Part shown: in pieces, positions 24,922 to 33,519 of the stretch
Layout: each line of letters opens with the position of its first letter
How positions within the stretch are numbered: position 1 is the stretch's first letter
Source: JANPPS01 sp964242575
Lineage (GTDB): Bacteria > Pseudomonadota > Alphaproteobacteria > Acetobacterales > Acetobacteraceae
Assembly: GCA_964242575.1 (NCBI GenBank)
Contig: CAXTCN010000001.1
Span: forward strand, 62,001-126,000
Direction: 5' to 3'
Length of the DNA: 64,000 bases
Notes under the pieces: model-generated
Seen by the model: the letters and a program-made list of their open reading frames with translations, nothing else
Told to the model about the DNA's origin: nothing
The model's database searches: none
Made by a program: the position numbers and the translations under genes

Positions 24922-25227
24922 ATGATGGCGCTTGATGACGCTGACACGCTCGACAACGATCCCCTGGACGAGAAGGCGGCGGCCAAGGCCAAGGTCGGCG
25001 GCATCGCCGTGGACCGCCTTCGCAGCCTGATCGAGCGGATCGAGCGGCTAGAGGAGGAACGCAAGGCGCTCGGCAGCGACATCAAGGACATTTACTCCGA
25101 GGCCAAATCCGCCGGGTTCGACGTCAAGGTGCTGCGGCAGATCATCCGGATCCGCAAGCAGGAGCCGGCGGAGGTCGAGGAGCAGGAGTCGCTGCTGGAC
25201 GTGTACCGCCGTGCGCTTGGGATGTGA
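24922..25227 (+). CDS. gapR: GapR family DNA-binding protein (DUF2312)
   Basis: This 101-residue protein matches the GapR/DUF2312 family of alphaproteobacterial nucleoid proteins, which in Caulobacter bind overtwisted AT-rich DNA and assist replication. The family core is visible as DRLRSLIERIERLEEERKAL (a coiled-coil helix), then SDIKDIYSEAKSAGFDVKVL and RQIIRIRKQEPAEVEEQES. Two adjacent ATG codons at 24922 and 24925 follow AAGGG. The 3' end overlaps the converging acyl-CoA synthetase gene by 86 bp, which is unusually large. Confidence 0.9.
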   Translation: MMALDDADTLDNDPLDEKAAAKAKVGGIAVDRLRSLIERIERLEEERKALGSDIKDIYSEAKSAGFDVKVLRQIIRIRKQEPAEVEEQESLLDVYRRALGM

Positions 25228-26908
25228 CGTTCCGGTGCATCCGCAACACTGCCGCCCGCCGGACTTTCTGGCTGGGCGTCAGCAGCCCGTTCTCGATGGT
25301 GAACGGCGGCACCAGGGCGTGCCGTCGCACCCGCTCCGTCACTGAAACCCGCGCGTTGAAGCGCGCCACCGCTGCGGCCACCGTGCGCGCGTCCTCGGTT
25401 TCCGCTGGCGCCAGCAACGCCGATAGCCCGGCCTGCCCGTCGCCGAACACCACGGCCTGCAGGATTTCCGGCTCCCTCATCAGCATGCCTTCCAGCCGCG
25501 CAGGCGACACGTTCTCGCCGCCGGACAGTACGATGATGTCGCGCTTGCGGTCGGTGATGGTTAGGTGTCCGGCCGCGTCCAGCACGCCCACGTCGCCGGT
25601 GTGCAACCAGCCATCCCGGATCGTTGCCGCGGTCGCCTCCGGCTGGTTCCAATAGCCGTCCATCACCAAGTCGCCGCGCACCAGGATTTCACCGTCCTCG
25701 GCGATCCGCAGCTCCACGCCGGCCAGCGGCGGGCCGACCGTTGCGACGCCGGGCACGTCCGGGCGGTTGGCGCTGATGACAGGTCCGGCCTCGGTTTGGC
25801 CGTAACCTTGCATCAACACGATCCCCAATGCCTGGAAGAAGCGGCCGACTTCCGGGTCAAGCCGTGCGCCGCCGGACATCGCAGCCCGCCACCGCCCGCC
25901 AAACCGCGCCAGCACGCGGCGTCGCACCTGCGCCAGCAGCGGTTCCGCCAGCCGGTCCAGAAGCGTGGGCGTCCCGTCCACCCGGCGCAGCCCGGCCGCT
26001 ATCGCCCAATGGAACAGCCGTTGCTGCCACGCTGGCTGGCGGCCCACCTGCAACAGGATACGGCTGCGGATCACGTCCAGCAGGCGCGGCACCACCAGCA
26101 TGACGGTTGGCCGGACCACGGCCATGTCGGCCGCCAAATGTTCGATGCCGCGGCTGTACACGATCTCCGTGCCGAGGCCGGGCAGGAAGAACTGGCCAAC
26201 GGTATGCTCGAAACTGTGCGAGAGCGGCAGGAACGACAGGTAAACCTCGTCCTTGAGCCGCAACGGCCGCACCAGCTCGGTGGCGCCGGCCATGTTCGAC
26301 AGGATGGCGCGGTGCGGCAGCATCACCCCGCGCGGCAGGCCAGACGTGCCGCTGGTGTAAATCAGGCACGCCAGCGCTCCCGGTGGAATGCCCTCCGCCT
26401 CGGCCGCGATGTCGTCGGGCGCGGCTGGGTCGGCCTCAAGCGGCGCGAAGTGCCGGCCATGGCCGGCCTCCATGCAGATAAGCTGGTCGATGCCGCCAAC
26501 CAGCGACGCGCCCGCCATGACGCGGCCCGCCAGCGCGGCCGTGGACGCCACGGCGACGCGCGCTCCGCTGTCCAGCAGCAGGTGCGCGTGGTCCTCCGGC
26601 GTGTTGGTGACGTAGCCCAGCACCGGCACGGCGCGGATGGCCATCAACGCGGTTTCCAGCACCGGCACCTCCGGCCGGTTCTCGCTCACGATCAGCACGC
26701 GGTCCCCGGCCGTCACGCCCGCCTCGCGCAGCCCGCGCGCCACCGAGGCGGCACGGCGCGCGAACTCTGCCCACGAGACGCCATGCCACGCCTCGTCCCG
26801 GAAATGCCGCAGCATGGGGCGCTGGCCCCAGCGGCGGCTCAGCCCAAACATCATGGTTGGCAGGTTGGGCCAAGGCAAGGTCGGCGATAAGGCCGGAGTG
26901 GTGTTCAC
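25142..26908 (-). CDS. AMP-dependent acyl-CoA synthetase/ligase (long-chain type)
   Basis: This 588-residue enzyme activates a fatty or other carboxylic acid as an acyl-AMP and then an acyl-CoA. The family motifs are in order: the phosphate loop YTSGTSGLPRGVMLPH, the A5 motif GYGQTEAGPVISANRP, the hinge TGDVGVLDAAGHLTITDRK, and the C-terminal lysine motif ENGLLTPSQKVRRAAVL. The start is GTG 26908, five bases after AAGGAG. After the lysine motif the frame continues for about 33 low-complexity residues, ending PRPPPAPACGSG, inside gapR on the other strand; this suggests loss of an earlier stop. Chain-length preference is unknown. Confidence 0.9.
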   Translation of the reverse strand: MNTTPALSPTLPWPNLPTMMFGLSRRWGQRPMLRHFRDEAWHGVSWAEFARRAASVARGLREAGVTAGDRVLIVSENRPEVPVLETALMAIRAVPVLGYVTNTPEDHAHLLLDSGARVAVASTAALAGRVMAGASLVGGIDQLICMEAGHGRHFAPLEADPAAPDDIAAEAEGIPPGALACLIYTSGTSGLPRGVMLPHRAILSNMAGATELVRPLRLKDEVYLSFLPLSHSFEHTVGQFFLPGLGTEIVYSRGIEHLAADMAVVRPTVMLVVPRLLDVIRSRILLQVGRQPAWQQRLFHWAIAAGLRRVDGTPTLLDRLAEPLLAQVRRRVLARFGGRWRAAMSGGARLDPEVGRFFQALGIVLMQGYGQTEAGPVISANRPDVPGVATVGPPLAGVELRIAEDGEILVRGDLVMDGYWNQPEATAATIRDGWLHTGDVGVLDAAGHLTITDRKRDIIVLSGGENVSPARLEGMLMREPEILQAVVFGDGQAGLSALLAPAETEDARTVAAAVARFNARVSVTERVRRHALVPPFTIENGLLTPSQKVRRAAVLRMHRNVTSQAHGGTRPAATPAPRPPPAPACGSG

Positions 26909-26978
26909 GCTTGCTCCTTCGGTGCGCCGTCCCACCTTCATGGGACACGCCGTATCAGCACGACAGGACAGACACCAG

Positions 26979-28790
26979 ATGCACCGACCGGGCACCCCCG
27001 CGCCAGATGGACACGCTGCGACCGCCACCGCCGATGACACCCTGCCGTCCTGGGACCTGACGGACCTCTACCCCGCGCCGGACAGCCCTGAGCTTGAAGC
27101 CGACTTCATCCGCGCCGAAGGAGCCGCCCGGGCGTTCAAGGCGGCCAACGCCGGAACCTTGGCGGACCGTAGCGGCGCGCAGTTGGCGGCTATCCTAGCG
27201 GAGTACGAGCGCATCGAGGAGACGCTCGGCCGGCTCGTTTCGTATGCCCAACTGCAATTCAGCACCGACAGCACCGACCCGGTGATCGGCCGCTTTTACC
27301 AGTCGGTGAATGAGCGGGTCACCAGCATCAGCTCGGACCTGCTGTTCCTCTCGCTGGAGCTGAACCGGATCGACGACGCCGTGCTCGACGCGAAGCTCGC
27401 CGACCCGCAGTTGGCTTGCTGGGCGCCCTGGCTGCGCGACCTTCGGGTGTTCCGCCCGCACCAGTTGTCGGACGAGCTGGAGAGGCTGCTGCACGAAAAG
27501 GAAGTGACTGGCCGCAGCGCCTGGAGCCGACTGTTCGACGAGACGGTCGCCGGTATGCGGGTGCCGCTGCGGGGCGAGGAGCTGACGGTCAGCGCCGCGC
27601 TGAACAAGCTGTCCGACCGGGACCGCGACACGCGCCGGGACGCAGCCCAGGCTATTGGCGACGTGTTCACCAAGAATGTCCGGCTGTTTTCCTTGGTGAC
27701 CAACACGCTCGCCAAGGACAAGGAGATCATCGACGCCTGGCGCGGCTATCCCCGCCCGACCAGCAGCCGCAACCGGGCCAACATGGTCGAGGACAGCGTG
27801 GTGGACGCGCTCAGCACGGCGGTATCGCAGGATTACGGCCGGCTGTCGCACCGGTACTATGCGCTGAAGGCGAAGTGGCTCGGGCTTGAGAAGCTGGAGC
27901 ACTGGGACCGCAACGCGCCCCTGCCGGAGGACCTGGACGGCCAAATCCCTTGGGAGGAGGCGCGGGACCGCGTGCTATCGGCCTATGGCGGTTTCTCGAA
28001 GGAGCTGGCGAGCGTCGGGCGCCGGTTCTTCGACCAGCCGTGGATTGACGCCAAGCTGCGGCCGGGCAAGTCCGGTGGCGCGTTCGCGCACCCGACCGTG
28101 CCGTCCGCGCACCCGTACCTGCTGTTGAACTACCACGGCAAGACCCGTGACGTGATGACCCTGGCGCATGAGCTTGGCCACGGGGTGCACCAGGTGCTGG
28201 CGGCCGAGCAGGGATACTTGATGTCCGGCACGCCGCTGACCCTGGCCGAGACCGCCAGCGTGTTCGGGGAAATGATGACGTTCCGCGCGTTGCTGGATGC
28301 GGAAACGGACCCTAAGCGCCGCCGCATCATGCTGGCGAGCAAGGTCGAGGACATGCTGAACACGGTGGTGCGCCAGACCGCGTTCTACCAGTTTGAGACC
28401 CTGCTGCATGACGAGCGCCGGTCCGGCGAGCTGGTGGCGGACCGGATCGGTGAGCTATGGCTGCAGGTGCAGGCCGCGAGCCTTGGCCCGGTGTTCAACT
28501 TCACGCCGGAGTATAAGGTATTCTGGGCCTATGTGCCGCATTTCATTCACACGCCGTTCTACGTCTATGCCTATGCGTTCGGGGACTGCCTGGTGAACGC
28601 GCTGTACTCGGTGTTCCAAAACGGTCATCCCGGGTTTGAGCAGAAATACCTGGACATGCTGCGCGCCGGCGGCACCAAGCGGCACAAGGAGCTGTTGGCG
28701 CCGTTCGGCTTGGATGCGTCGGACCCGGCGTTCTGGCGCCGCGGCTTGGATGTCATCAGCGGCTTCATCGACGAGTTGGAGGCCGCTTAG
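26979..28790 (+). CDS. pepF: M3 family oligoendopeptidase F
   Basis: This 603-residue cytoplasmic zinc metallopeptidase degrades oligopeptides. The zinc site LAHELGHGVHQV lies near residue 395 and is followed by a glutamate-containing helix TLAETASVFGEMM with the third ligand. The N terminus (LPSWDLTDLYPAPDSPELEA) matches the PepF opening. The ATG at 26979 has AGGA ten bases upstream; longer in-frame starts would intrude into the divergent synthetase gene. The stop TAG overlaps the GTG start of the next gene by one base, so the two are coupled. Confidence 0.93.
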   Translation: MHRPGTPAPDGHAATATADDTLPSWDLTDLYPAPDSPELEADFIRAEGAARAFKAANAGTLADRSGAQLAAILAEYERIEETLGRLVSYAQLQFSTDSTDPVIGRFYQSVNERVTSISSDLLFLSLELNRIDDAVLDAKLADPQLACWAPWLRDLRVFRPHQLSDELERLLHEKEVTGRSAWSRLFDETVAGMRVPLRGEELTVSAALNKLSDRDRDTRRDAAQAIGDVFTKNVRLFSLVTNTLAKDKEIIDAWRGYPRPTSSRNRANMVEDSVVDALSTAVSQDYGRLSHRYYALKAKWLGLEKLEHWDRNAPLPEDLDGQIPWEEARDRVLSAYGGFSKELASVGRRFFDQPWIDAKLRPGKSGGAFAHPTVPSAHPYLLLNYHGKTRDVMTLAHELGHGVHQVLAAEQGYLMSGTPLTLAETASVFGEMMTFRALLDAETDPKRRRIMLASKVEDMLNTVVRQTAFYQFETLLHDERRSGELVADRIGELWLQVQAASLGPVFNFTPEYKVFWAYVPHFIHTPFYVYAYAFGDCLVNALYSVFQNGHPGFEQKYLDMLRAGGTKRHKELLAPFGLDASDPAFWRRGLDVISGFIDELEAA

Positions 28791-30142
28791 TGGCAGACCT
28801 GAACCGGCCGAACCTGTTCGGCGAACTGAAGCGCTTCGCGCGCACGTCTGGCGCCGTCGGCGGCATTGCGGCGCGGGTGGCCGGACAGAAGGTGTTCGGT
28901 TTCAAAAGCGACCGCACCGCCCATGCCGAGGACCTGAAAGCCATTCTAGGCGGGCTTAAGGGGCCGCTGATGAAGGTTGCGCAAATCCTGTCCACCATCC
29001 CTGACGCGCTGCCGCCCGAGTATGCCGAGGAGTTGGCGCAGTTGCAGGCCAACGCCCCGTCCATGGGCTGGTCGTTCGTGCGCCGGCGCATGACGGGGGA
29101 GCTTGGCCCGGACTGGCAGTCCCGGTTCACGAGCTTCGGCCAGGAAGCCGCTGCGGCGGCGAGCCTGGGGCAGGTGCATCGCGCCACCTTGCCGGACGGC
29201 ACGGACGTGGCCTGCAAGCTGCAATACCCGGACATGCCGAGCATCGTGGACGCGGACCTGAAGCAGCTCCGGCTAGCGATGAACCTGTACCAGCGCATGG
29301 ACAGCGCCATCCAAGGCGCTGACATCTATGCGGAAATTGCGGAGCGGCTACGGGAGGAGTTGGACTACCTGCGTGAGGCGGCGCAGATGCGCCTGTATCA
29401 GATCATGCTGCGGGACGACCCGTTCATCACGGTGCCGACTCCGGTCGAGGGCTACTGCACGCCTCGCTTGCTGACCATGAGCTGGCTGGATGGCGAGGCC
29501 ATGCAGGCGCGCATCGACCGCGAGACCGGGCTGGAGGACCGCAACAACATGGCCCGGGCGCTGTTCCACGCCTGGTACGTGCCGTTCTACCAGTATGGCG
29601 TCATCCACGGCGACCCGCACATGGGCAACTATCAGGTGCGGCCGGACGGTGGCCTGAACCTGTTGGACTTCGGCGCGATCCGCGTGTTCCCACCCCGGTT
29701 CGTAGGCGGCGTCATCGAGCTGTACGAGGCGATCCGCGACAGCGATGACGAAAAGGCCCGGCATGCTTATGAGGGCTGGGGCTTCAACGATCTGTCCAAG
29801 GAACAGATGGACGTGCTGAACCAGTGGGCGGCGTTCGTCTACGAGCCGCTGCTGTCCGACCGGGTGCGCCGCATCCAGGAGAACGGCGATAGCCAGTATG
29901 GCCGCAGCGTGGTGGAAAAGGTGCACGCCGGGCTGCAGCAGACCGGGGGCGTGAAGCCGCCACGGGAATTTGTACTGATGGACCGCTCGGCCATCGGGTT
30001 GGGCAGCGTGTTCCTGCGCTTGGGCGCTGAGCTGAACTGGAGCCGCATGTTCCAGGAGATGATCGAGGGATTCAAGACCGACGAGGTCGCGGCCCGGCAG
30101 GCGGCGGCGCTGGCGGAGGCCGGGGTGCCAGCGAGCGGCTGA
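28790..30142 (+). CDS. ABC1/AarF family atypical kinase
   Basis: This 450-residue protein belongs to the UbiB/AarF/ADCK family, ATPases linked to quinone or lipid metabolism. It has GLKGPLMKVAQILSTIPDAL (the usual KxGQ is KVAQ here), the Ala-rich loop AAAASLGQVHRAT, the lysine strand VACKLQYPDM, the catalytic-loop-like GVIHGDPHMGNYQV, and the DFG-type LLDFGAI. There is no membrane helix at the C terminus, unlike UbiB proper, so it is probably a soluble or peripheral member. It begins in the pepF stop. A role in ubiquinone synthesis is possible but not shown. Confidence 0.88.
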   Translation: MADLNRPNLFGELKRFARTSGAVGGIAARVAGQKVFGFKSDRTAHAEDLKAILGGLKGPLMKVAQILSTIPDALPPEYAEELAQLQANAPSMGWSFVRRRMTGELGPDWQSRFTSFGQEAAAAASLGQVHRATLPDGTDVACKLQYPDMPSIVDADLKQLRLAMNLYQRMDSAIQGADIYAEIAERLREELDYLREAAQMRLYQIMLRDDPFITVPTPVEGYCTPRLLTMSWLDGEAMQARIDRETGLEDRNNMARALFHAWYVPFYQYGVIHGDPHMGNYQVRPDGGLNLLDFGAIRVFPPRFVGGVIELYEAIRDSDDEKARHAYEGWGFNDLSKEQMDVLNQWAAFVYEPLLSDRVRRIQENGDSQYGRSVVEKVHAGLQQTGGVKPPREFVLMDRSAIGLGSVFLRLGAELNWSRMFQEMIEGFKTDEVAARQAAALAEAGVPASG

Positions 30143-30232
30143 CCGCCGTTCCGGGCCACGGGAACCCAGGCCCACTTGCGTCCACAGTGCCCGGCTGCGC
30201 AAACTAGGCCAACTGTGTAGAGGAAACGACGC

Positions 30233-31576
30233 ATGCGCCTTGCGGTGCTGAAAGAACGTGCCGACTCCGAAATGCGCGTGGCCGCCACGCCGGACACGGT
30301 GAAGAAACTGGTGGCGATGGGCCTCGCGGTCGCAGTCGAGGCTGACGCCGGCCGGGCCAGTTCGATAAGGGACACGGAATACCAGGCGGCGGGCGCCGAG
30401 ATCGCGCCGGATGCGGCTGCGGCGCTGGCGGGGGCAGGGGTGGTGTTCGCCGTCGGCATGCCGCCCGCCGACGTGCGCGCCAACATCCCGCGCGGCGCGT
30501 TGCTGGTCTGCACCAGCGGCGCCATGACCCAGCCCGAGCTGGTCAGCGCGCTCGCGGAGGGCGGGATCGACGTCGCGGCCATGGAGCTGCTGCCGCGCAT
30601 CACGCGGGCCCAGAGCATGGACGTGCTCAGCAGCCAGGCGAACCTTGCGGGCTATCGTGGGGTGATCGAGGGCGCGTCGGCGTTCGACCGGGGCTTTCCG
30701 ATGATGATGACCGCCGCGGGCACGGTGCCGCCGGCGCGGGTATTCGTGATCGGCGCCGGCGTGGCCGGGCTACAGGCCATCGCGACCGCGCGCCGCTTGG
30801 GCGCCATCGTGTCCGCGACCGATGTGCGCCCGGCGGCCAAGGAGGAAATCAAGTCGCTCGGCGCGACGTACGTGGGCGTCGAGGACGAGGAGACGGCTGG
30901 GCAAACTGGCGCATACGCCAAGGAAATGTCCGACGCGTTCCGCCAGAAACAGGCGGAGCTGATGGCCGCCACAGTGGCGAAGAACGACCTGGTGATCTGC
31001 ACGGCTCTGGTGCAGGGCCGCAAGGCGCCGGTCATCGTGAACCAGGCCATGGTGGACGCCATGCGGCCGGGCAGCGTGATCGTGGACCTTGCGGCCGAGG
31101 CCGGCGGCAACTGCGCGGCGACAGTGCCCGGCGAGATCACGACCACGGAGAACGGCGTGAAGGTGCTGGGCTGGGCCAACTGGCCGGCGCGCATCCCGGT
31201 CGCGGCCAGCGCGCTTTACGCCCGCAACCTGCTGACCTTCCTGACCACGTTTTGGGACAAGGAGGGCAAGCGCCCGGCGTTGCCGGAGACGGACGAGATC
31301 GTGCGCGGCGTCATGCTGACCCGCGGCGGCGCCATGGTGCACGCCAACGTCAAGGGCGTGCCGACCCCGTCGCGCGTGGAGACCTCGAAGGAGGGCACTC
31401 CGCCGTCTGTGATGCCGCAGATCGTGGCGGCGGACGCCCCGCAGCCAGGCGTCGAGGGGCCGGCGGTGCAGGCGCCGCAGGTGGAGGCCGTGAGCTTCGA
31501 GCCGCCGGATGTCAAAGCCGCGCGCATCGAGGCGTCAAAGGCCACGAACGCGCCGGCGCCGCACGCCAACCCATAA
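30233..31576 (+). CDS. pntAA: NAD(P) transhydrogenase subunit alpha 1 (NAD-binding)
   Basis: This is the NAD(H)-binding domain I of the proton-translocating transhydrogenase, which transfers hydride from NADH to NADP+ using the proton gradient. The 447-residue protein opens MRLAVLKERADSEMRVAATP. It has the Rossmann segment RVFVIGAGVAGLQAIATARR and the mobile-loop region near VICTALVQGRKAPVIV. After the core at about residue 375 comes a Pro/Ala-rich tail, longer than in many three-subunit enzymes, which leads towards the separately encoded membrane subunit. GAGGAAACGACGC precedes the ATG. It is the first gene of a three-gene operon. Confidence 0.95.
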   Translation: MRLAVLKERADSEMRVAATPDTVKKLVAMGLAVAVEADAGRASSIRDTEYQAAGAEIAPDAAAALAGAGVVFAVGMPPADVRANIPRGALLVCTSGAMTQPELVSALAEGGIDVAAMELLPRITRAQSMDVLSSQANLAGYRGVIEGASAFDRGFPMMMTAAGTVPPARVFVIGAGVAGLQAIATARRLGAIVSATDVRPAAKEEIKSLGATYVGVEDEETAGQTGAYAKEMSDAFRQKQAELMAATVAKNDLVICTALVQGRKAPVIVNQAMVDAMRPGSVIVDLAAEAGGNCAATVPGEITTTENGVKVLGWANWPARIPVAASALYARNLLTFLTTFWDKEGKRPALPETDEIVRGVMLTRGGAMVHANVKGVPTPSRVETSKEGTPPSVMPQIVAADAPQPGVEGPAVQAPQVEAVSFEPPDVKAARIEASKATNAPAPHANP

Positions 31577-31589
31577 GAAAGACCCGACG

Positions 31590-31997
31590 ATGGAACCAAG
31601 CCTTTACGCGAACGAGGCCGCGCGCATCGCCCAGAGCGCCGCGAGCCTGGCGGACCAGTTGCGCGCAGCCGGTGCCGGCCTCGAGCCGGTCGCCACGGCC
31701 GTCGAGCCGTTTATCTTCCTGCTGGCCATTTTCCTTATGGCCTGCTTCGTCGGCTACTACGTCGTCTGGAACGTGACGCCCGCTTTGCACTCGCCGCTGA
31801 TGGGCGTGACCAATGCCATTTCGTCGGTGATCGTGGTTGGCGCGATGCTGGCGGTCGGGTTGTCCGACAACAACTGGGCGCGGGCGTTCGGCTTCCTCGC
31901 CGTCCTGCTCGCCAGCGTGAACATATTCGGCGGCTTCGTGGTAACGCAGCGAATGCTGGCGATGTTCCAGACCAACAAGCCGCGGGTGAAGTCGTAG
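31590..31997 (+). CDS. pntAB: NAD(P) transhydrogenase subunit alpha 2 (membrane part)
   Basis: This 135-residue protein has an N-terminal amphipathic part and then about three or four transmembrane helices: FIFLLAIFLMACFVGYYVVW, AISSVIVVGAMLAVGL, and AFGFLAVLLASVNIFGGFVV. It ends QRMLAMFQTNKPRVKS. This is the first half of the proton channel domain II. It lies 13 bases after pntAA and one base before pntB. The three-gene split (AA, AB, B) is typical of Rhodospirillales and other alphaproteobacteria. Confidence 0.94.
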   Translation: MEPSLYANEAARIAQSAASLADQLRAAGAGLEPVATAVEPFIFLLAIFLMACFVGYYVVWNVTPALHSPLMGVTNAISSVIVVGAMLAVGLSDNNWARAFGFLAVLLASVNIFGGFVVTQRMLAMFQTNKPRVKS

Positions 31998-31998
31998 C

Positions 31999-33405
31999 AT
32001 GAGCGCCTCCCTAACTTCACTCGCCTACCTCGTTTCCGCCATCCTGTTCGTGCTGGCGCTGCGTGGGCTGTCCAGCCCGGTGACATCGCGCCAAGGCAAC
32101 CAGTTCGGCATGATTGGCATGGCGATAGCCGTGCTGGCGACGCTGTTGCAGCGTGGCATGTCTGGCATCGGTTTCGTGCTGATCGCGCTGGCCATTGCGA
32201 TTGGCGGTACGGTTGGCGTCCTAGTGGCCCGGCGCATCCAGATGACGGCGTTGCCGCAGTTGGTGGCGGCGTTCCACTCGCTCGTGGGCCTCGCGGCCGT
32301 GTTCGTGGCGGGCGCGGCGATGAACGCGCCAGAGGCGTTCGGCATCGGCACGCCCGGCCATATCCACACGCAGTCGCTGGTCGAGATGTCAATCGGCCTT
32401 GCCATCGGCGCGGTGACGTTCTCGGGCTCGCTGATCGCGTTCGCCAAGCTGCAAGGGGTTATGAAGGGCGCGCCGATCCAGTTCCCCCGCCAGCATCAGC
32501 TTAACCTGGCGCTCGGCATCCTGTTGCTCGTGCTGATTATCGTGTTCGTCGCCACCAGCAGCCAGCCGTTGTTCTGGCTGATCGCGCTGCTGGCGCTCGG
32601 GCTCGGGTTCCTGATTATCATCCCGATTGGCGGCGCGGACATGCCAGTCGTGGTGTCGATGCTGAACAGCTATTCTGGCTGGGCGGCGTGCGGCATCGGG
32701 TTCACCATCCAGAACTTGGCGCTCATCATCACCGGCGCCCTGGTTGGCGCGTCCGGCGCCATCCTATCCTATATCATGTGCAAGGGCATGAACCGCAGCA
32801 TTTTGAACGTGTTGCTGGGCGGCTGGGGCACCGACACCGGCGGCGCGACGGCGGCGCTGTCGGGTCCGGATACCCGGTCAACCCGGGCCGGCAATGCGGA
32901 TGATGCCGCGTTCATCATGAAAAACGCCTCCAAGGTCATTATCGTGCCGGGCTACGGCATGGCCGTGGCGCAGGCGCAGCACTCGTTGCGCGAGATGGCA
33001 GACACGCTCAAGAAGGAGGGCGTGGAGGTCAAGTATGCCATTCACCCCGTGGCGGGACGTATGCCGGGCCATATGAACGTGCTGTTGGCGGAGGCGAACG
33101 TGCCATATGACGAAGTGTTCGAGCTGGAGCAGATCAACAGCGAGTTCAGCACCGCAGATGTGGTGTACGTGATCGGCGCCAACGACGTTACGAACCCCTC
33201 CGCCAAGACCGACCCGAAATCGCCGATTTACGGCATGCCCATTCTTGACGTCGACAAGGCCAAAACGGTCCTGTTCATCAAGCGCAGCATGGCATCGGGT
33301 TACGCAGGCGTGGAGAACGAGCTGTTCTTCCGGCCCAATACGATGATGCTGTTCGCGGATGCGAAAAAGATGACGGATGAGGTGGTGCAGGCGCTCAGCC
33401 ACTAA
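31999..33405 (+). CDS. pntB: NAD(P) transhydrogenase subunit beta
   Basis: This 468-residue subunit provides the rest of the proton channel and the NADP(H)-binding domain III. The first 250 residues contain about nine hydrophobic helices, including the polar channel helix VVSMLNSYSGWAACGIGFTI. The NADP domain has VIIVPGYGMAVAQAQHSLRE, the loop IHPVAGRMPGHMNVLLAEA, and VYVIGANDVTNPSA near the C terminus. It starts directly after the pntAB stop. The hairpin at 33468-33495 may end the operon. Confidence 0.96.
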   Translation: MSASLTSLAYLVSAILFVLALRGLSSPVTSRQGNQFGMIGMAIAVLATLLQRGMSGIGFVLIALAIAIGGTVGVLVARRIQMTALPQLVAAFHSLVGLAAVFVAGAAMNAPEAFGIGTPGHIHTQSLVEMSIGLAIGAVTFSGSLIAFAKLQGVMKGAPIQFPRQHQLNLALGILLLVLIIVFVATSSQPLFWLIALLALGLGFLIIIPIGGADMPVVVSMLNSYSGWAACGIGFTIQNLALIITGALVGASGAILSYIMCKGMNRSILNVLLGGWGTDTGGATAALSGPDTRSTRAGNADDAAFIMKNASKVIIVPGYGMAVAQAQHSLREMADTLKKEGVEVKYAIHPVAGRMPGHMNVLLAEANVPYDEVFELEQINSEFSTADVVYVIGANDVTNPSAKTDPKSPIYGMPILDVDKAKTVLFIKRSMASGYAGVENELFFRPNTMMLFADAKKMTDEVVQALSH

Positions 33406-33422
33406 CCGGCGCGGCGTCGCGC

Positions 33423-33451
33423 TTGACTTAGCAGGCGCGCGCGCGTACCTG
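33423..33451 (+). promoter_or_regulatory. Possible promoter for the ffh block
   Basis: TTGACT at 33423-33428 is followed after 17 bases by TACCTG (33446-33451), a weak -10. The position between pntB and ffh fits a separate promoter for the SRP/ribosome block. The -10 match is poor, so this is tentative. Confidence 0.3.
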
Positions 33452-33467
33452 ATCCGTAAGACTACAA

Positions 33468-33495
33468 CGCCGCTCCGCGTGCACGCGCAGCGGCG
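33468..33495 (+). terminator. Hairpin between pntB and ffh
   Basis: A 12-bp stem with one mismatch (CGCCGCTCCGCG with CGCGCAGCGGCG) and a TGCA loop is followed by CCTTCTTATTT. It may terminate the pnt operon or sit in the ffh leader as an attenuator. The T tract is interrupted. Confidence 0.5.
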
Positions 33496-33519
33496 CCTTC
33501 TTATTTGGGGTGATGCCAG

